Positions 22,808 to 31,595 of a DNA stretch of 64,000 nucleotides are shown here, one piece after another (positions within the stretch are counted from its first letter, which is position 1; each line of letters opens with the position of its first letter). A model generated the notes under the pieces. The model saw only the letters and a list, made by a program, of their open reading frames with translations, was not told the DNA's origin and did no database searches. The position numbers and the translations under genes were made by a program. The DNA is from Flavobacteriales bacterium UBA7468 (GTDB lineage Bacteria; Bacteroidota; Bacteroidia; Flavobacteriales_D; Crocinitomicaceae), in contig DLPC01000012.1 in the NCBI GenBank assembly GCA_002478565.1, positions 1-64,000 of the forward strand, read 5' to 3'.

Positions 22808-24742
22808 TTAAAACTGATATTTTAACTGCAGGTCTAACTGTAAATTTTGACGCAGTGCCGCGTAGGTATAATGCTGCTGCTCTGGTTCAAAAACTGCACT
22901 TTTATGCAACCAAAGTGCGCGCAGGCCAAGTCTATATTTTTGATTCAAGATGTATTCTATTGCCATTTGCAAAACATAGCCCTGTCCTGCTAATTGCAAG
23001 GTTGTGGAACCAAATCCAATTTGGTAATTCATTACATAATGGGGGTTCATAGGCCCAGGAATCATAAAGGTTCCTAGATGCAAGTTGAACCGCCAAGGAT
23101 TTGCTAATTGTTGGTATTTGAAGGATATAAACATACTATATCCACTCTGAACATTTTTTTGGTGACTCATTTGCAGACCGACATTCAAGGACAATAATCG
23201 CTTGTAGGTCGTGAGGCCTTCTAAGCGAATCAAGCTAGCGCTTTGATCCAGTGTTTTTTGAAAGCTCAATTGAAGATTGGAAATTTTACTATGGTTATAG
23301 ATCAATTGAGTCCGAAATAAAGCATGCGTTTGAGGATAATTCAAAATTGTAAGATGCTGATAAGCAAACTGGTCTATATAAGTTTGCCAAATAACTTTTT
23401 TACGCAAGCGATAGTTGAGATTCAAAAAGACACCTGTTTCATTTTGAGCAGTGTTCTTCGCATGAAATCCCTGTTCGTAAAAAGCCTTGTAAAACAAACC
23501 ATAGTACCTCAAGTGAATACCTAACTGCAACTTAGGGTGTAGGTGCAACAGTGCACCACAGACAATTGCATTTGTATATTTGATCGCTTGCTTTGAGCCA
23601 AATGCCTGAACACCTTCAAAAAAACAAAAGCTTTGCCTGAAATTTCCTTTTATTTGAAAACCTATACTATATAAATCGTTGGGATTCAATTTCAAATAGC
23701 GTTGCCCAATTGAATCTGTATATGGCCCGACTGCACATCCTTGATAAAGCAACATGCTACCCATTTGAAAATGAGTATTTTGATGCTGCCATGCAATCCC
23801 TAATATGTTCTCTTGCAGTTGTTTTTTACGCTGCAATTCAAGACTGGTTCGGTGCAAACCACTAGAGGAAATCGCGCTAAATTGAAGTGCTAAAGAATCT
23901 TGGACAGTAGGCACGTCAATTAATTTTCTGGAGCAAATGCCAAAAAAATCATGCTTTAAAAGATGATATTGAAAAGCATAACCGTTGAGAAAGCGCTGTT
24001 CATCAGCACCATTATATAATTGAATTCCTTGTGCTATACGAACACTTTGTAAAAGATCAATCGAGCGCCCCATTGCCCTGCTTGTCCATAACTGCAGGCC
24101 TTGCCCCCATTGAAATTGATAGGCCCCGATTGCCATTTTTTGATATGGCTTCTTAGCTTGATAAAAGAGCGAAAAGGTGATAAAATCGATGCCCCTTTGT
24201 TTAGGAGAAAAGCCCAGCGCTTCACCCCTATCTTTTGAACTATTGAATGTCAGTTTAAGTTGATCATTAAATTGAATTTGTAATTTTTGTTGCAAGGCCA
24301 TTTGATTACCGCAATGCTGCTCATTAACAGTTGTATCATAGATTCGATCGAGCCAAGTATTACCTGGCAATGAAAATCTGAGAATCAAAGCTCCGTTATA
24401 GTTCCCTTTATCTGTTAAAGCGCCTTTAGAAAACACCGGAAAACTTGCATCAAGGTAAGTAATTGCAGTCAACTGTTTAATTTCAGAGGAATCAAAGCTG
24501 TTCAAACCCTGCAACTGATAGTAACTTATAAAATGGTTTGTTCGGAGCAATGTTGTTATTGAAAGCGCCTGAATTGAATCCAGAAAATGAAATTGCTGTA
24601 GACGAATTAAATTATTTTCCGTTAGCGGCAGCGGATTTTCGAGCAAATCTTCTAGCAGGAGTTCGCGCTCAATTTGTGCAAGGCCTTGTTCCGAAAAATG
24701 GAGCAAAACAAATAAAATACAGACCTTTAGAATTGATTTCAT
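22808..24742 (-). CDS. Outer-membrane beta-barrel protein with N-terminal helix-hairpin-helix-like module, 644 aa
   Basis: Signal peptide at about 1-22 (ending GLAQ). Residues about 28-92 resemble the tandem helix-hairpin-helix module of a Bacteroidota family (LLEDLLENPLPLTENNLIRLQQF, then QALSITTLLRTNHFISYYQLQGL in parts): the layout and the ending LQGLNSF match, but the INxAxxxEL core is changed to LTENNLIRL. From about 95 onward the chain alternates polar/aromatic strands typical of a large outer-membrane beta-barrel and ends in LQLKYQF with the C-terminal Phe that marks barrels for the Bam machinery. ATG overlaps the upstream gene by 4 nt. Role unknown; DNA binding by the HhH part in the periplasm is possible but unproven. 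Confidence 0.75.
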   Translation of the reverse strand: MKSILKVCILFVLLHFSEQGLAQIERELLLEDLLENPLPLTENNLIRLQQFHFLDSIQALSITTLLRTNHFISYYQLQGLNSFDSSEIKQLTAITYLDASFPVFSKGALTDKGNYNGALILRFSLPGNTWLDRIYDTTVNEQHCGNQMALQQKLQIQFNDQLKLTFNSSKDRGEALGFSPKQRGIDFITFSLFYQAKKPYQKMAIGAYQFQWGQGLQLWTSRAMGRSIDLLQSVRIAQGIQLYNGADEQRFLNGYAFQYHLLKHDFFGICSRKLIDVPTVQDSLALQFSAISSSGLHRTSLELQRKKQLQENILGIAWQHQNTHFQMGSMLLYQGCAVGPYTDSIGQRYLKLNPNDLYSIGFQIKGNFRQSFCFFEGVQAFGSKQAIKYTNAIVCGALLHLHPKLQLGIHLRYYGLFYKAFYEQGFHAKNTAQNETGVFLNLNYRLRKKVIWQTYIDQFAYQHLTILNYPQTHALFRTQLIYNHSKISNLQLSFQKTLDQSASLIRLEGLTTYKRLLSLNVGLQMSHQKNVQSGYSMFISFKYQQLANPWRFNLHLGTFMIPGPMNPHYVMNYQIGFGSTTLQLAGQGYVLQMAIEYILNQKYRLGLRALWLHKSAVFEPEQQHYTYAALRQNLQLDLQLKYQF

Positions 24743-25506
24743 TTTTTACTCAGTTGTAAACTCCAATGCAAACCGAGGCCTACCCTATTTTGCCATTGTA
24801 GACCAAATGTCCAAAGTACTTGTTGACCTTTTTTTTCTAGCGCAATGCCAAAAATTTGGGGCTGTAAAGCTGCGATGCAAATGAGCTGGTAATTGTTCAA
24901 TTTTTGTGCTAATCCAAAATAAAACTGAGGCGGAAGGCTTTGACACCACAAGACATGTGAAAAGCAAATTAGTTCTGAGCTCATTTGATTGGCATAGGCC
25001 CATTTCAATGCAGCCTGATCAAAGGGCGCGTTGAGCTCAAAGGTGAGCCCAAAATATTGCCGGAGGTCAAACTGATATTGTAAACCTGCTTTCAATAACG
25101 CAGACCAACTAGTCCCGTAATAGCCATCTTGAAAAAATGTTTGAAAGCCAAGACCAACGCCAACCTTCAATTCTGGACTCAGGGCAAGACCAACACTACT
25201 CATATAATTGAGGTTTTGAAAACTCTGAATGCCGCGAATTGAAAAATGTTGGTGCAAAGAAAGGCGTTGCCGTGGTATAGCGAGGTTGATAGAAAGCTGT
25301 TGCAAACCGGGCAATTGTGCAACAATTGCACCCTGACAGAGCAAACTTGCTCGACCTTTATTCGAGAAAGATGCCGGATTGACTTGTTGAGCTTGCTCTT
25401 GAATACTTAACTGAGGCCCGAAAAATACTGGAAATGTGGAGAATTGCGACCAAAATACATTGACGTTAAAATACCCTAAAACAAGAATGTAATGCTTGAA
25501 CCCCAT
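24739..25506 (-). CDS. PorV/PorQ-like outer-membrane protein, 255 aa
   Basis: Starts MGFKHYILVLGYFNVNVFWSQ, an uncharged-rich but plausible signal peptide. The mature part predicts a beta-barrel of about 10-14 strands with the early NPASFSNKG motif that recalls the NPA segment of PorV/PorQ-type proteins in this phylum. It ends LGLHWSLQLSKK, without a clear terminal Phe. The gene overlaps the HhH-barrel gene by 4 nt and shares its promoter: the box TAATTTTG is at 25514-25521 on the minus strand, 7 nt from the start. In Bacteroidota such pairs (small barrel plus HhH-barrel) recur, in my recollection, suggesting that they act as one complex. Specific T9SS membership is not shown. Confidence 0.65.
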   Translation of the reverse strand: MGFKHYILVLGYFNVNVFWSQFSTFPVFFGPQLSIQEQAQQVNPASFSNKGRASLLCQGAIVAQLPGLQQLSINLAIPRQRLSLHQHFSIRGIQSFQNLNYMSSVGLALSPELKVGVGLGFQTFFQDGYYGTSWSALLKAGLQYQFDLRQYFGLTFELNAPFDQAALKWAYANQMSSELICFSHVLWCQSLPPQFYFGLAQKLNNYQLICIAALQPQIFGIALEKKGQQVLWTFGLQWQNRVGLGLHWSLQLSKK

Positions 25507-25513
25507 AAGTGTT

Positions 25514-25521
25514 CAAAATTA
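25514..25521 (-). promoter_or_regulatory. -7 promoter box of the beta-barrel pair
   Basis: Minus-strand TAATTTTG ends 7 nt before the ATG at 25506. Confidence 0.5.
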
Positions 25522-25576
25522 GGCAGGATGCCGAGCGTGTATTTCAGTGTTTTCTGCAGAAATTAATGAGATTACG

Positions 25577-25584
25577 TATATTTG
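25577..25584 (+). promoter_or_regulatory. -7 promoter box of mutAB
   Basis: TATATTTG, 15 nt before the ATG at 25600. The upstream TTG at 25582 overlaps this box, so it is not the start codon. Confidence 0.55.
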
Positions 25585-25599
25585 AGGACACAAATAAAT

Positions 25600-26784
25600 A
25601 TGCCAAAAACCATACTCCCTTTTCGCGAAACAGACCAATCCGAATGGATCAAGCAACTCCACAAAGAACTGCAAAATCAAACTGATTTATTGGTTTACAA
25701 AGACCCCATTGAGGGCCTAGAAATAGATCTAACAAAAGAAGTTGAACAGATTGGCATCCCCTCAAAAAACAATCCCGAATGGAAAAATATTTTTCATCTA
25801 GAAGTTTCAGATGAAAAAATAGCCAACAAAATACTGCTTGCAGTACTGATGCAAGGTGCCACTGGCTTGCTATTATCTAGCAATAAAAATTCCTGTAATT
25901 GGACTGAGGTTTTAGCAAACATTGAAGTGGCCTATATTGATTGCTGGATTGTTCTGAAGAATCAAACTGAACTTTCTCAATTTGAACAAGAAGACCTACT
26001 TGCTAAAAAATCACACATCTTATTTCTTTTTAAAGAAGGTGTCGAATGCAACTATTTTTCGGCTTTTGACCTACATCAAATTGGTGCAACCATTAGCACT
26101 CAACTAGGATTTCTGCTGCTCTCCTTGCACCGTTCACTTGAAAGTACTGAATTGAAGTCGAATTACTTTTTTGAATTTGGTGTCAGTACTCAGTATTTTT
26201 TAGAGTTGGCAAAACTGAGGGCTTTTAGACACCTTATAAGTCGTTTAGAGGCCATTCATGATGTAAAAATTTCCTTCGAGCTCATTGTTAAAACTGGTTT
26301 TTCGAATAAAAGTCTCAAAGACCCATACACCAATTTATTGCGTCAGGCAACCGAAGCGCTCAGCGCGGTTGCAGGAGGCTGCGATGCACTTTGTATCCAA
26401 CCGTATGATCAGCTGAGTTCAGCGGGCTCCGATGACTTTTCTAGAAGAATGGCCCTCAATATTGGCAATTTGATTCAAGAAGAAGTGCAAATGAAAAGTA
26501 ACACCGATCCTTTGAAAGATGCACGCACAGTCGAAGCTTTAACCACTGCGATTGTACACCAAGCATGGGAAACTTTACTTGCTGCGGATGAATTTGAAAA
26601 CCTTACAGACTTTAAGCCAGCAATTGAACAAGCGCGTGAAAGTCGCTTGCAAAAATTCAAAACAGGTGAACAATTTTTAATTGGTGTCAATCAATTCGAA
26701 AACACATTTGAAACAAAAGTAAAATCTTGGGGAACCATCCCTGCTGCTTTTGGCTTTCCTTACCTCATTTACGAACTCGCATAG
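25600..26784 (+). CDS. mutA: Methylmalonyl-CoA mutase small subunit MutA, 394 aa
   Basis: Non-catalytic partner of the B12-dependent mutase that interconverts succinyl-CoA and methylmalonyl-CoA. The segment LLRQATEALSAVAGGCDALCIQPYDQ and the late FLIGVNQFENTF (in parts) mirror the corresponding segments of MutB, showing the shared TIM-barrel origin. The subunit ends after the barrel region: the C-terminal cobalamin-binding domain is absent, which is usual for the short MutA of Bacteroidota, although at 394 residues it is on the small side. The start ATG is 25600 (MPKTILPF...); the earlier TTG lies in the promoter box. Its TAG is 1 nt before the mutB ATG. Confidence 0.9.
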   Translation: MPKTILPFRETDQSEWIKQLHKELQNQTDLLVYKDPIEGLEIDLTKEVEQIGIPSKNNPEWKNIFHLEVSDEKIANKILLAVLMQGATGLLLSSNKNSCNWTEVLANIEVAYIDCWIVLKNQTELSQFEQEDLLAKKSHILFLFKEGVECNYFSAFDLHQIGATISTQLGFLLLSLHRSLESTELKSNYFFEFGVSTQYFLELAKLRAFRHLISRLEAIHDVKISFELIVKTGFSNKSLKDPYTNLLRQATEALSAVAGGCDALCIQPYDQLSSAGSDDFSRRMALNIGNLIQEEVQMKSNTDPLKDARTVEALTTAIVHQAWETLLAADEFENLTDFKPAIEQARESRLQKFKTGEQFLIGVNQFENTFETKVKSWGTIPAAFGFPYLIYELA

Positions 26785-26785
26785 C

Positions 26786-28846
26786 ATGTCAAGAATATTT
26801 CTCAATAAGCACAAGGATCAAAAAGGGTTTCAAGATAAAGGCAAACTGCCGCAGCCACTGAATCAATTTCGATCAGGAGTTGCGCCGTTCCTTGGCGGCC
26901 CTTATGCTTCGATGTATTTAGCCAAGCCTTGGACTATCAGACAATACGCTGGTTTTTCTACAGCCGAGGCATCAAATGCATTTTACCGTCGCAATTTAGC
27001 AGCGGGCCAGAAAGGTTTAAGTGTTGCTTTTGACTTAGCCACACACCGAGGTTATGATTCTGATCATCAAAGGGTATTAGGTGATGTTGGAAAAGCTGGT
27101 GTAGCTATTGATTCGATTGAAGACATGAAAATCCTGTTTGATCAAATACCACTTGATCAAATGTCGGTTTCCATGACGATGAATGGCGCAGTGTTGCCGA
27201 TCATGGCTTTTTATATCGCCAGCGCGCTTGAACAGGGCGTTAGTCAAGAACAGTTAAGTGGCACCATTCAAAATGACATCCTGAAGGAGTTTATGGTGCG
27301 CAACACCTATATTTACCCGCCTGCACCCTCCATGCGAATCATTGCAGATATTTTTGCCTACACATCCAAACACATGCCGAAATTCAATTCGATTTCAATT
27401 TCGGGATATCACATGCATGAAGCTGGTGCAACTGCAGCAATTGAACTGGCTTACACATTGGCCGATGGTTTAGAATATGTTCGAACAGGTATTCAATCGG
27501 GTTTAAATGTCGATGATTTTGCACCAAGACTTTCCTTCTTTTGGGCAATCGGTATGGACCACCAAACGGAAGTTGCGAAGCTCCGGGCTGGACGTGTTTT
27601 ATGGGCTAAAATGATGCAGGAATTTGAGCCTAAGTCTAACAAATCTTTAATGCTTCGCACGCATTGCCAGACATCTGGATGGTCTTTAACTGAGCAGGAT
27701 CCTTTTAACAACGTAGCGCGCACATGCATTGAAGCGCTTTCTGCGGCACTTGGTGGCACACAATCCTTACATACCAATGCACTCGACGAAGCCATCGCCT
27801 TACCCACAGATTTTTCTGCACGCATTGCCAGAAATACGCAAATCTATCTTCAAAAAGAAACAGGAATAACTCAATTCATCGATCCATATGCCGGTAGTCA
27901 AGAAATTGAAAACCGAACCGCAGCGTTGATTGACGAAGCTTGGGAATTAATTGCAGAAATTGAAGCATTGGGCGGCATGGCCAAAGCGATCGAGACGGGC
28001 TTACCCAAAATGCGAATCGAAGAAGCTGCTGCGAAAAAACAAGCAAGAATTGACGGTGGTTTAGATATCATTGTTGGGGTGAATCGATTTCAGACCGAAC
28101 AACAAGACCAACTCGATATTCTTGAGGTCGATAACACACAAGTTCGCGAAGCACAAATCAAGCGCCTCCAGGCGTTAAAAACTGAAAGAAACAACCAAGA
28201 AGTTTTGCGCTTACTCCAAGAACTCAAGGCTGCGGCTGCATCAAACGAGAACTTACTAGAAATTAGTATTCGTTGTGCGCAAGCTAGATGTACTCTCGGA
28301 GAAATTTCCGCAACTTTAGAAGAAGTTTTTGGACGCTATAAAGCCAAAATTCAAACAATAAGCGGTGTTTATGCCAAAGAAATTATGCAAGATCAAGATT
28401 TTTTAACTGCACGTTCTTTACTTGAGGAATTCAGAAAATTAGAGGGGCGCAGGCCACGTATCATGATTGCTAAAATGGGTCAGGATGGCCATGACCGCGG
28501 CGCGAAGGTTATCGCAAGCTCCTTTGCTGACCTCGGCTTTGACGTCGACATGGGGCCTTTGTTTCAAACCCCCGAAGAGGCAGCCAAACAAGCCATCGAA
28601 AACGATGTACATGTTTTGGGAGTTTCATCTTTGGCCGCCGGACACAAAACACTCGTTCCAGCGGTAATTGAAGCCTTAAAAAATCAAGGTAGGCCTGATA
28701 TTATGGTGGTAGCAGGTGGTGTCATTCCACAACAAGACTACGCTTATCTTTTTGAGGCAGGTGTATTTGGGATCTACGGGCCTGGCACCAAAATTGCACT
28801 CGCCGCTCAGGAAATCTTGAATCTTTTGATCAAGAGCCATCAATAA
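26786..28846 (+). CDS. mutB: Methylmalonyl-CoA mutase large (catalytic) subunit MutB, 686 aa
   Basis: Catalytic, adenosylcobalamin-binding subunit. The TIM barrel (about 30-540) shows RQYAGFSTAEASNAFYRR, SVAFDLATHRGYDSD and HCQTSGWSLTEQDPFNNVART (in parts), all active-site signatures. The C-terminal flavodoxin-like domain (about 550-686) contains the B12 motif DGHDRG and the downstream GG loop, so the lower-ligand histidine is present. Start ATG at 26786, 1 nt after the mutA stop. The operon has no MeaB-type chaperone or methylmalonyl-CoA epimerase within this window. It acts in propionate or branched-chain/odd-chain metabolism in the cytoplasm. Confidence 0.96.
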   Translation: MSRIFLNKHKDQKGFQDKGKLPQPLNQFRSGVAPFLGGPYASMYLAKPWTIRQYAGFSTAEASNAFYRRNLAAGQKGLSVAFDLATHRGYDSDHQRVLGDVGKAGVAIDSIEDMKILFDQIPLDQMSVSMTMNGAVLPIMAFYIASALEQGVSQEQLSGTIQNDILKEFMVRNTYIYPPAPSMRIIADIFAYTSKHMPKFNSISISGYHMHEAGATAAIELAYTLADGLEYVRTGIQSGLNVDDFAPRLSFFWAIGMDHQTEVAKLRAGRVLWAKMMQEFEPKSNKSLMLRTHCQTSGWSLTEQDPFNNVARTCIEALSAALGGTQSLHTNALDEAIALPTDFSARIARNTQIYLQKETGITQFIDPYAGSQEIENRTAALIDEAWELIAEIEALGGMAKAIETGLPKMRIEEAAAKKQARIDGGLDIIVGVNRFQTEQQDQLDILEVDNTQVREAQIKRLQALKTERNNQEVLRLLQELKAAAASNENLLEISIRCAQARCTLGEISATLEEVFGRYKAKIQTISGVYAKEIMQDQDFLTARSLLEEFRKLEGRRPRIMIAKMGQDGHDRGAKVIASSFADLGFDVDMGPLFQTPEEAAKQAIENDVHVLGVSSLAAGHKTLVPAVIEALKNQGRPDIMVVAGGVIPQQDYAYLFEAGVFGIYGPGTKIALAAQEILNLLIKSHQ

Positions 28847-28853
28847 ATTTTAT

Positions 28854-28861
28854 TAACTTCG
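28854..28861 (+). promoter_or_regulatory. Putative -7 box (TAACTTCG) of the secreted 410-aa protein gene
   Basis: TAACTTCG, a one-base variant of TAnnTTTG, 30 nt before the ATG at 28892. The same variant precedes the M1 peptidase gene (42890-42897). Confidence 0.4.
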
Positions 28862-28891
28862 AACAGAATTGATCATTTCACGAGAACTACC

Positions 28892-30124
28892 ATGAAACAA
28901 CTACTTAAATCGACACTTGTCATCAGCGCATTTTGTTACCTCTCGAGTTTCACCATTTTTGCACAAAAACCAACCCTTGATATCACGGCTTCTAAGCGCG
29001 TCATTACCCTTGACGACGAAAAATTAGAAGAAACCAATCAAAATGGTAAAAAGGTAGACCCAAATAAAGCCAAAGAAATTCAAGAAGCAAAAACTAAAGT
29101 TGCGCTCAAAGCAAACTTTGTCAAAAATGGTGTACAGCAAAGATCTTTAGAATGGGCAGTTACCGGAATTCAAGGTCAAGATTGGGAAATCACGAAAGGT
29201 GACTTCACCAAAGGAGAAGTTGAACTCAATTTCAAACGTGTTGGTAACTACTCAGTTTCCTTGTCTGTCACCTATGTAGATCCTAATCAAAAATTGAAAA
29301 AAGGTCAAGAAGAACCAGACGAACTTGATCTGTCAGTAGACTACGACAACTATATCACCGTTACCAATAACCTCGATGAATTGACACAATTACATGCCGA
29401 TTCTAACTTTATCAAATTGGTCAAAAGAGCCGGTGACTACTCCATCAAAGAGAAATATGCCAACGACCCTACTCCTTATATTTTCTTGGCTAAAGGTCTT
29501 TATGGGGTTTATCGTAAGCAGCTCAAAGACCCCATGATTCAAGACCCTTTTGAAGAAGCACTTACCGCTTGTGCAACTGCGATTGAGAGAGATGCCAACG
29601 GTGTTTTTGAAATGCCTATCCATAAAATGTGGCTCAATGGCATTCAACAAGAATTATTAAATAACGGGGTGCGTTTCATTCTTGAAAATCAAGACGACTA
29701 CCCGGTATTGTATAGCAATTCCGATAAAGAAAAGACAGCTGAAACTTTAGGCAGTATGCTTGAGGCCTGTGATTCCTACAGCACCATTTCTAAAAATCCA
29801 GTAGCTATCAAGTTTGTAGAAGCAGCGATTCGCTACAACAACAAAGATGCTAAAACAGCAAACCTTATTTGGAAAACTGAAGTACCTAACTTACTCAATA
29901 TCAAAGACAAAGACTTCGATAACTGGACACAAGCTGACAAAGACGCCTTGCGTACAGGCCTCATTTTAAGTTCTCAGGCACTTTTAGCCCAGGCAGAAGC
30001 AAAAAAAGATACTTCCGCTGCTACAGCCCGAAAAATCATGCAGAAAGCTGAGAAGTGGTTTGAATACGACAAAGAATGGATTGCCTACTATGAGGTCAAA
30101 CTCAAAAGATTTGAAGGTCAGTAA
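28892..30124 (+). CDS. Hypothetical secreted protein, 410 aa
   Basis: Not recognised. Signal peptide at about 1-24 (ending TIFAQ). Residues about 30-165 look like a beta-sandwich (Ig/PKD-like): ITASKRVITLDDEKLEE, RSLEWAVTGIQG, FKRVGNYSVSLSVTYVDP, with the GNYSVSLSVTY strand typical of PKD domains. Residues about 175-410 are helical and repeat-like with weak TPR character (YIFLAKGLYGVYRKQL, then TACATAIERDANG) and a Lys/Ala-rich end. Charge is balanced with many Lys and Asp. The position, between mutB and the FtsB-like gene, gives no strong clue; I would guess an envelope protein. No lipobox. Confidence 0.72.
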   Translation: MKQLLKSTLVISAFCYLSSFTIFAQKPTLDITASKRVITLDDEKLEETNQNGKKVDPNKAKEIQEAKTKVALKANFVKNGVQQRSLEWAVTGIQGQDWEITKGDFTKGEVELNFKRVGNYSVSLSVTYVDPNQKLKKGQEEPDELDLSVDYDNYITVTNNLDELTQLHADSNFIKLVKRAGDYSIKEKYANDPTPYIFLAKGLYGVYRKQLKDPMIQDPFEEALTACATAIERDANGVFEMPIHKMWLNGIQQELLNNGVRFILENQDDYPVLYSNSDKEKTAETLGSMLEACDSYSTISKNPVAIKFVEAAIRYNNKDAKTANLIWKTEVPNLLNIKDKDFDNWTQADKDALRTGLILSSQALLAQAEAKKDTSAATARKIMQKAEKWFEYDKEWIAYYEVKLKRFEGQ

Positions 30125-30158
30125 TACAGGAACATAGAAAACCGACAGCTCAATTACT

Positions 30159-30446
30159 ATGCTCAAGAAAATTCCCAATTGGCTTAAAAATAAATACATC
30201 CTTACCAGTATTATTTTTGGCATCTATTTCTTGTTCCTAGACGATTGGGATATTTTTACTTTAGTGCGGCAAAAACGCAAATTAGCTGAGATTGAACAGC
30301 AAGATGACCAAATGCATCAGCAATTAAAGGACACCAAAAAAACACTTAGGAAATTACACCGACTTGACGAACTCGAGGCCTATGCGCGCTCTGAGAAATT
30401 CTTCAAGCGCGACGACGAAGAAATCTTTGTCGTTACCAAAGAATAA
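30159..30446 (+). CDS. FtsB/DivIC-like septum formation initiator, 95 aa
   Basis: A small bitopic division protein. A short N-terminal tail (MLKKIPNWLKN), one membrane segment (about 13-29), then a coiled coil (about 35-75, heptad-like LAEIEQQDDQMHQQLKDTKKTL) and an end containing ARSEKFFKRDDEEIFVV, which matches the ARxxxxxxxPGEEIFxV pattern of the FtsB/DivIC family in degraded form. It bridges the cytoplasm and periplasm and would interact with FtsL/FtsQ in the divisome. It is 34 nt downstream of the hypothetical secreted protein gene and likely co-transcribed. Convergent with the SpoIID-like gene (3 nt apart). Confidence 0.85.
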   Translation: MLKKIPNWLKNKYILTSIIFGIYFLFLDDWDIFTLVRQKRKLAEIEQQDDQMHQQLKDTKKTLRKLHRLDELEAYARSEKFFKRDDEEIFVVTKE

Positions 30447-30449
30447 GGC

Positions 30450-31595
30450 TTATTTTGTCAATATTGCTCCCGGATAATAGTAGCGCAATATTTGATCAAA
30501 TGCATATCCTTTTTTAGCCATTTGCATCGCTCCTTCTTGGCAAAGACCTACACCGTGGCCGAAGCCCTTTCCGTAAAGCATCATTTCTTGACCAACTACA
30601 ACAGCATCAAAATAGGTTGATTTCAGTTTGAATTGATCGCGTAAATCGCGCAGTGGAATGCCATAAACAGGGTGTAAATAAAACGCCATGCGTTGAGTTT
30701 GATGAAAAGACTGTAGTAATGCCGAGCTCATCGAGTCCTGTACAGGGAAATTGTATTTTTCAACTAAAAAATTTGTCCATTGTTCGAGTGGTATACTTTT
30801 TACCCATTGCGCTTGTTTTGTGTGAATACAAAAAGTATCTTGAAAACTTTGTAAGCCTTTAATTTCCTCATTCCAAATGTATTGTGGTTCACAAGTTTGA
30901 CCACCACAATTAGCATGAAAAAAAGTTGGATAATATTTGGCTTCTTCTGTCAATAGCACCAAACCTTTGGTATGCTGCACCGCTGTGTCTATAGTGGCAG
31001 TACCAGTACGTTTATTAAGGTAAGCTTGACAATGTACTCGCTCGCACAAAGCATAATTTTCATTTTGATGTCTGTTGAGATTATTGAGCGCATAGGTACG
31101 CGAAATCACTGCTTGCGCTTCATAATACGGCAAGCGCTGTCCACTTCCTCCTTCGGAACTGACCACCCCTTCTAAATAGGTCTCAATATCAATCACATTG
31201 ATTAAACGCAACTCGCCTTTGTATATTCCTATTTCAAAGTCGCCTTCATAGGACCTCATTTTTGAAGCCGGACTCAGTAGCGTCCAATTACAAAAATCTT
31301 CTTGTTGTTTTTGTGTTAAAACTATGGAGGCAGCTTGCAATTGAAGTTGGCCGCGCAGGTAGACTTGTACCAAACCGTTGTATACTTTAAATTGGTAAGT
31401 TTCTGAAGGAAATAAAATTTTAAAGGCACCATTACTCGTTTGGTCGTCTTTGTTTTGAAGTAAATATGTTCCTTGACCTACCTGCAACTGCAATTCTTTG
31501 ATTTTGGATCCAGTAAACAAGCCAATACGGATGGTTTGAGCATTCATAGAAACGCAAAACCAAACCAAGAAAGTCAAGAAACCAAGTTTATTCAT
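30450..31595 (-). CDS. SpoIID/LytB domain protein, 381 aa
   Basis: A signal peptide (MNKLGFLTFLVWFCVSMNAQ) exports it. The SpoIID domain, a peptidoglycan lytic transglycosylase that acts on glycan strands lacking stem peptides, shows VVSSEGGSG, YEAQAVISRTYALNN, FHANCGGQTC and the C-terminal GFGHGVGLCQEGAMQMAKKG (in parts), followed by the conserved ILRYYYPGA end. The catalytic glutamate of the domain corresponds to the E in the SSEGG region. Overlaps lpxB by 4 nt, thus the last gene of the surE-lpxB operon. Bacteroidota have such genes without sporulation; the role is cell-wall remodelling. Confidence 0.9.
   Translation of the reverse strand: MNKLGFLTFLVWFCVSMNAQTIRIGLFTGSKIKELQLQVGQGTYLLQNKDDQTSNGAFKILFPSETYQFKVYNGLVQVYLRGQLQLQAASIVLTQKQQEDFCNWTLLSPASKMRSYEGDFEIGIYKGELRLINVIDIETYLEGVVSSEGGSGQRLPYYEAQAVISRTYALNNLNRHQNENYALCERVHCQAYLNKRTGTATIDTAVQHTKGLVLLTEEAKYYPTFFHANCGGQTCEPQYIWNEEIKGLQSFQDTFCIHTKQAQWVKSIPLEQWTNFLVEKYNFPVQDSMSSALLQSFHQTQRMAFYLHPVYGIPLRDLRDQFKLKSTYFDAVVVGQEMMLYGKGFGHGVGLCQEGAMQMAKKGYAFDQILRYYYPGAILTK

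Noticed and set aside
25600..26784. MutA without a B12-binding domain, considered as a broken gene.
   Set aside because: The small subunit does not bind B12 catalytically and is often short in this phylum. Its stop is 1 nt before mutB with an intact frame.
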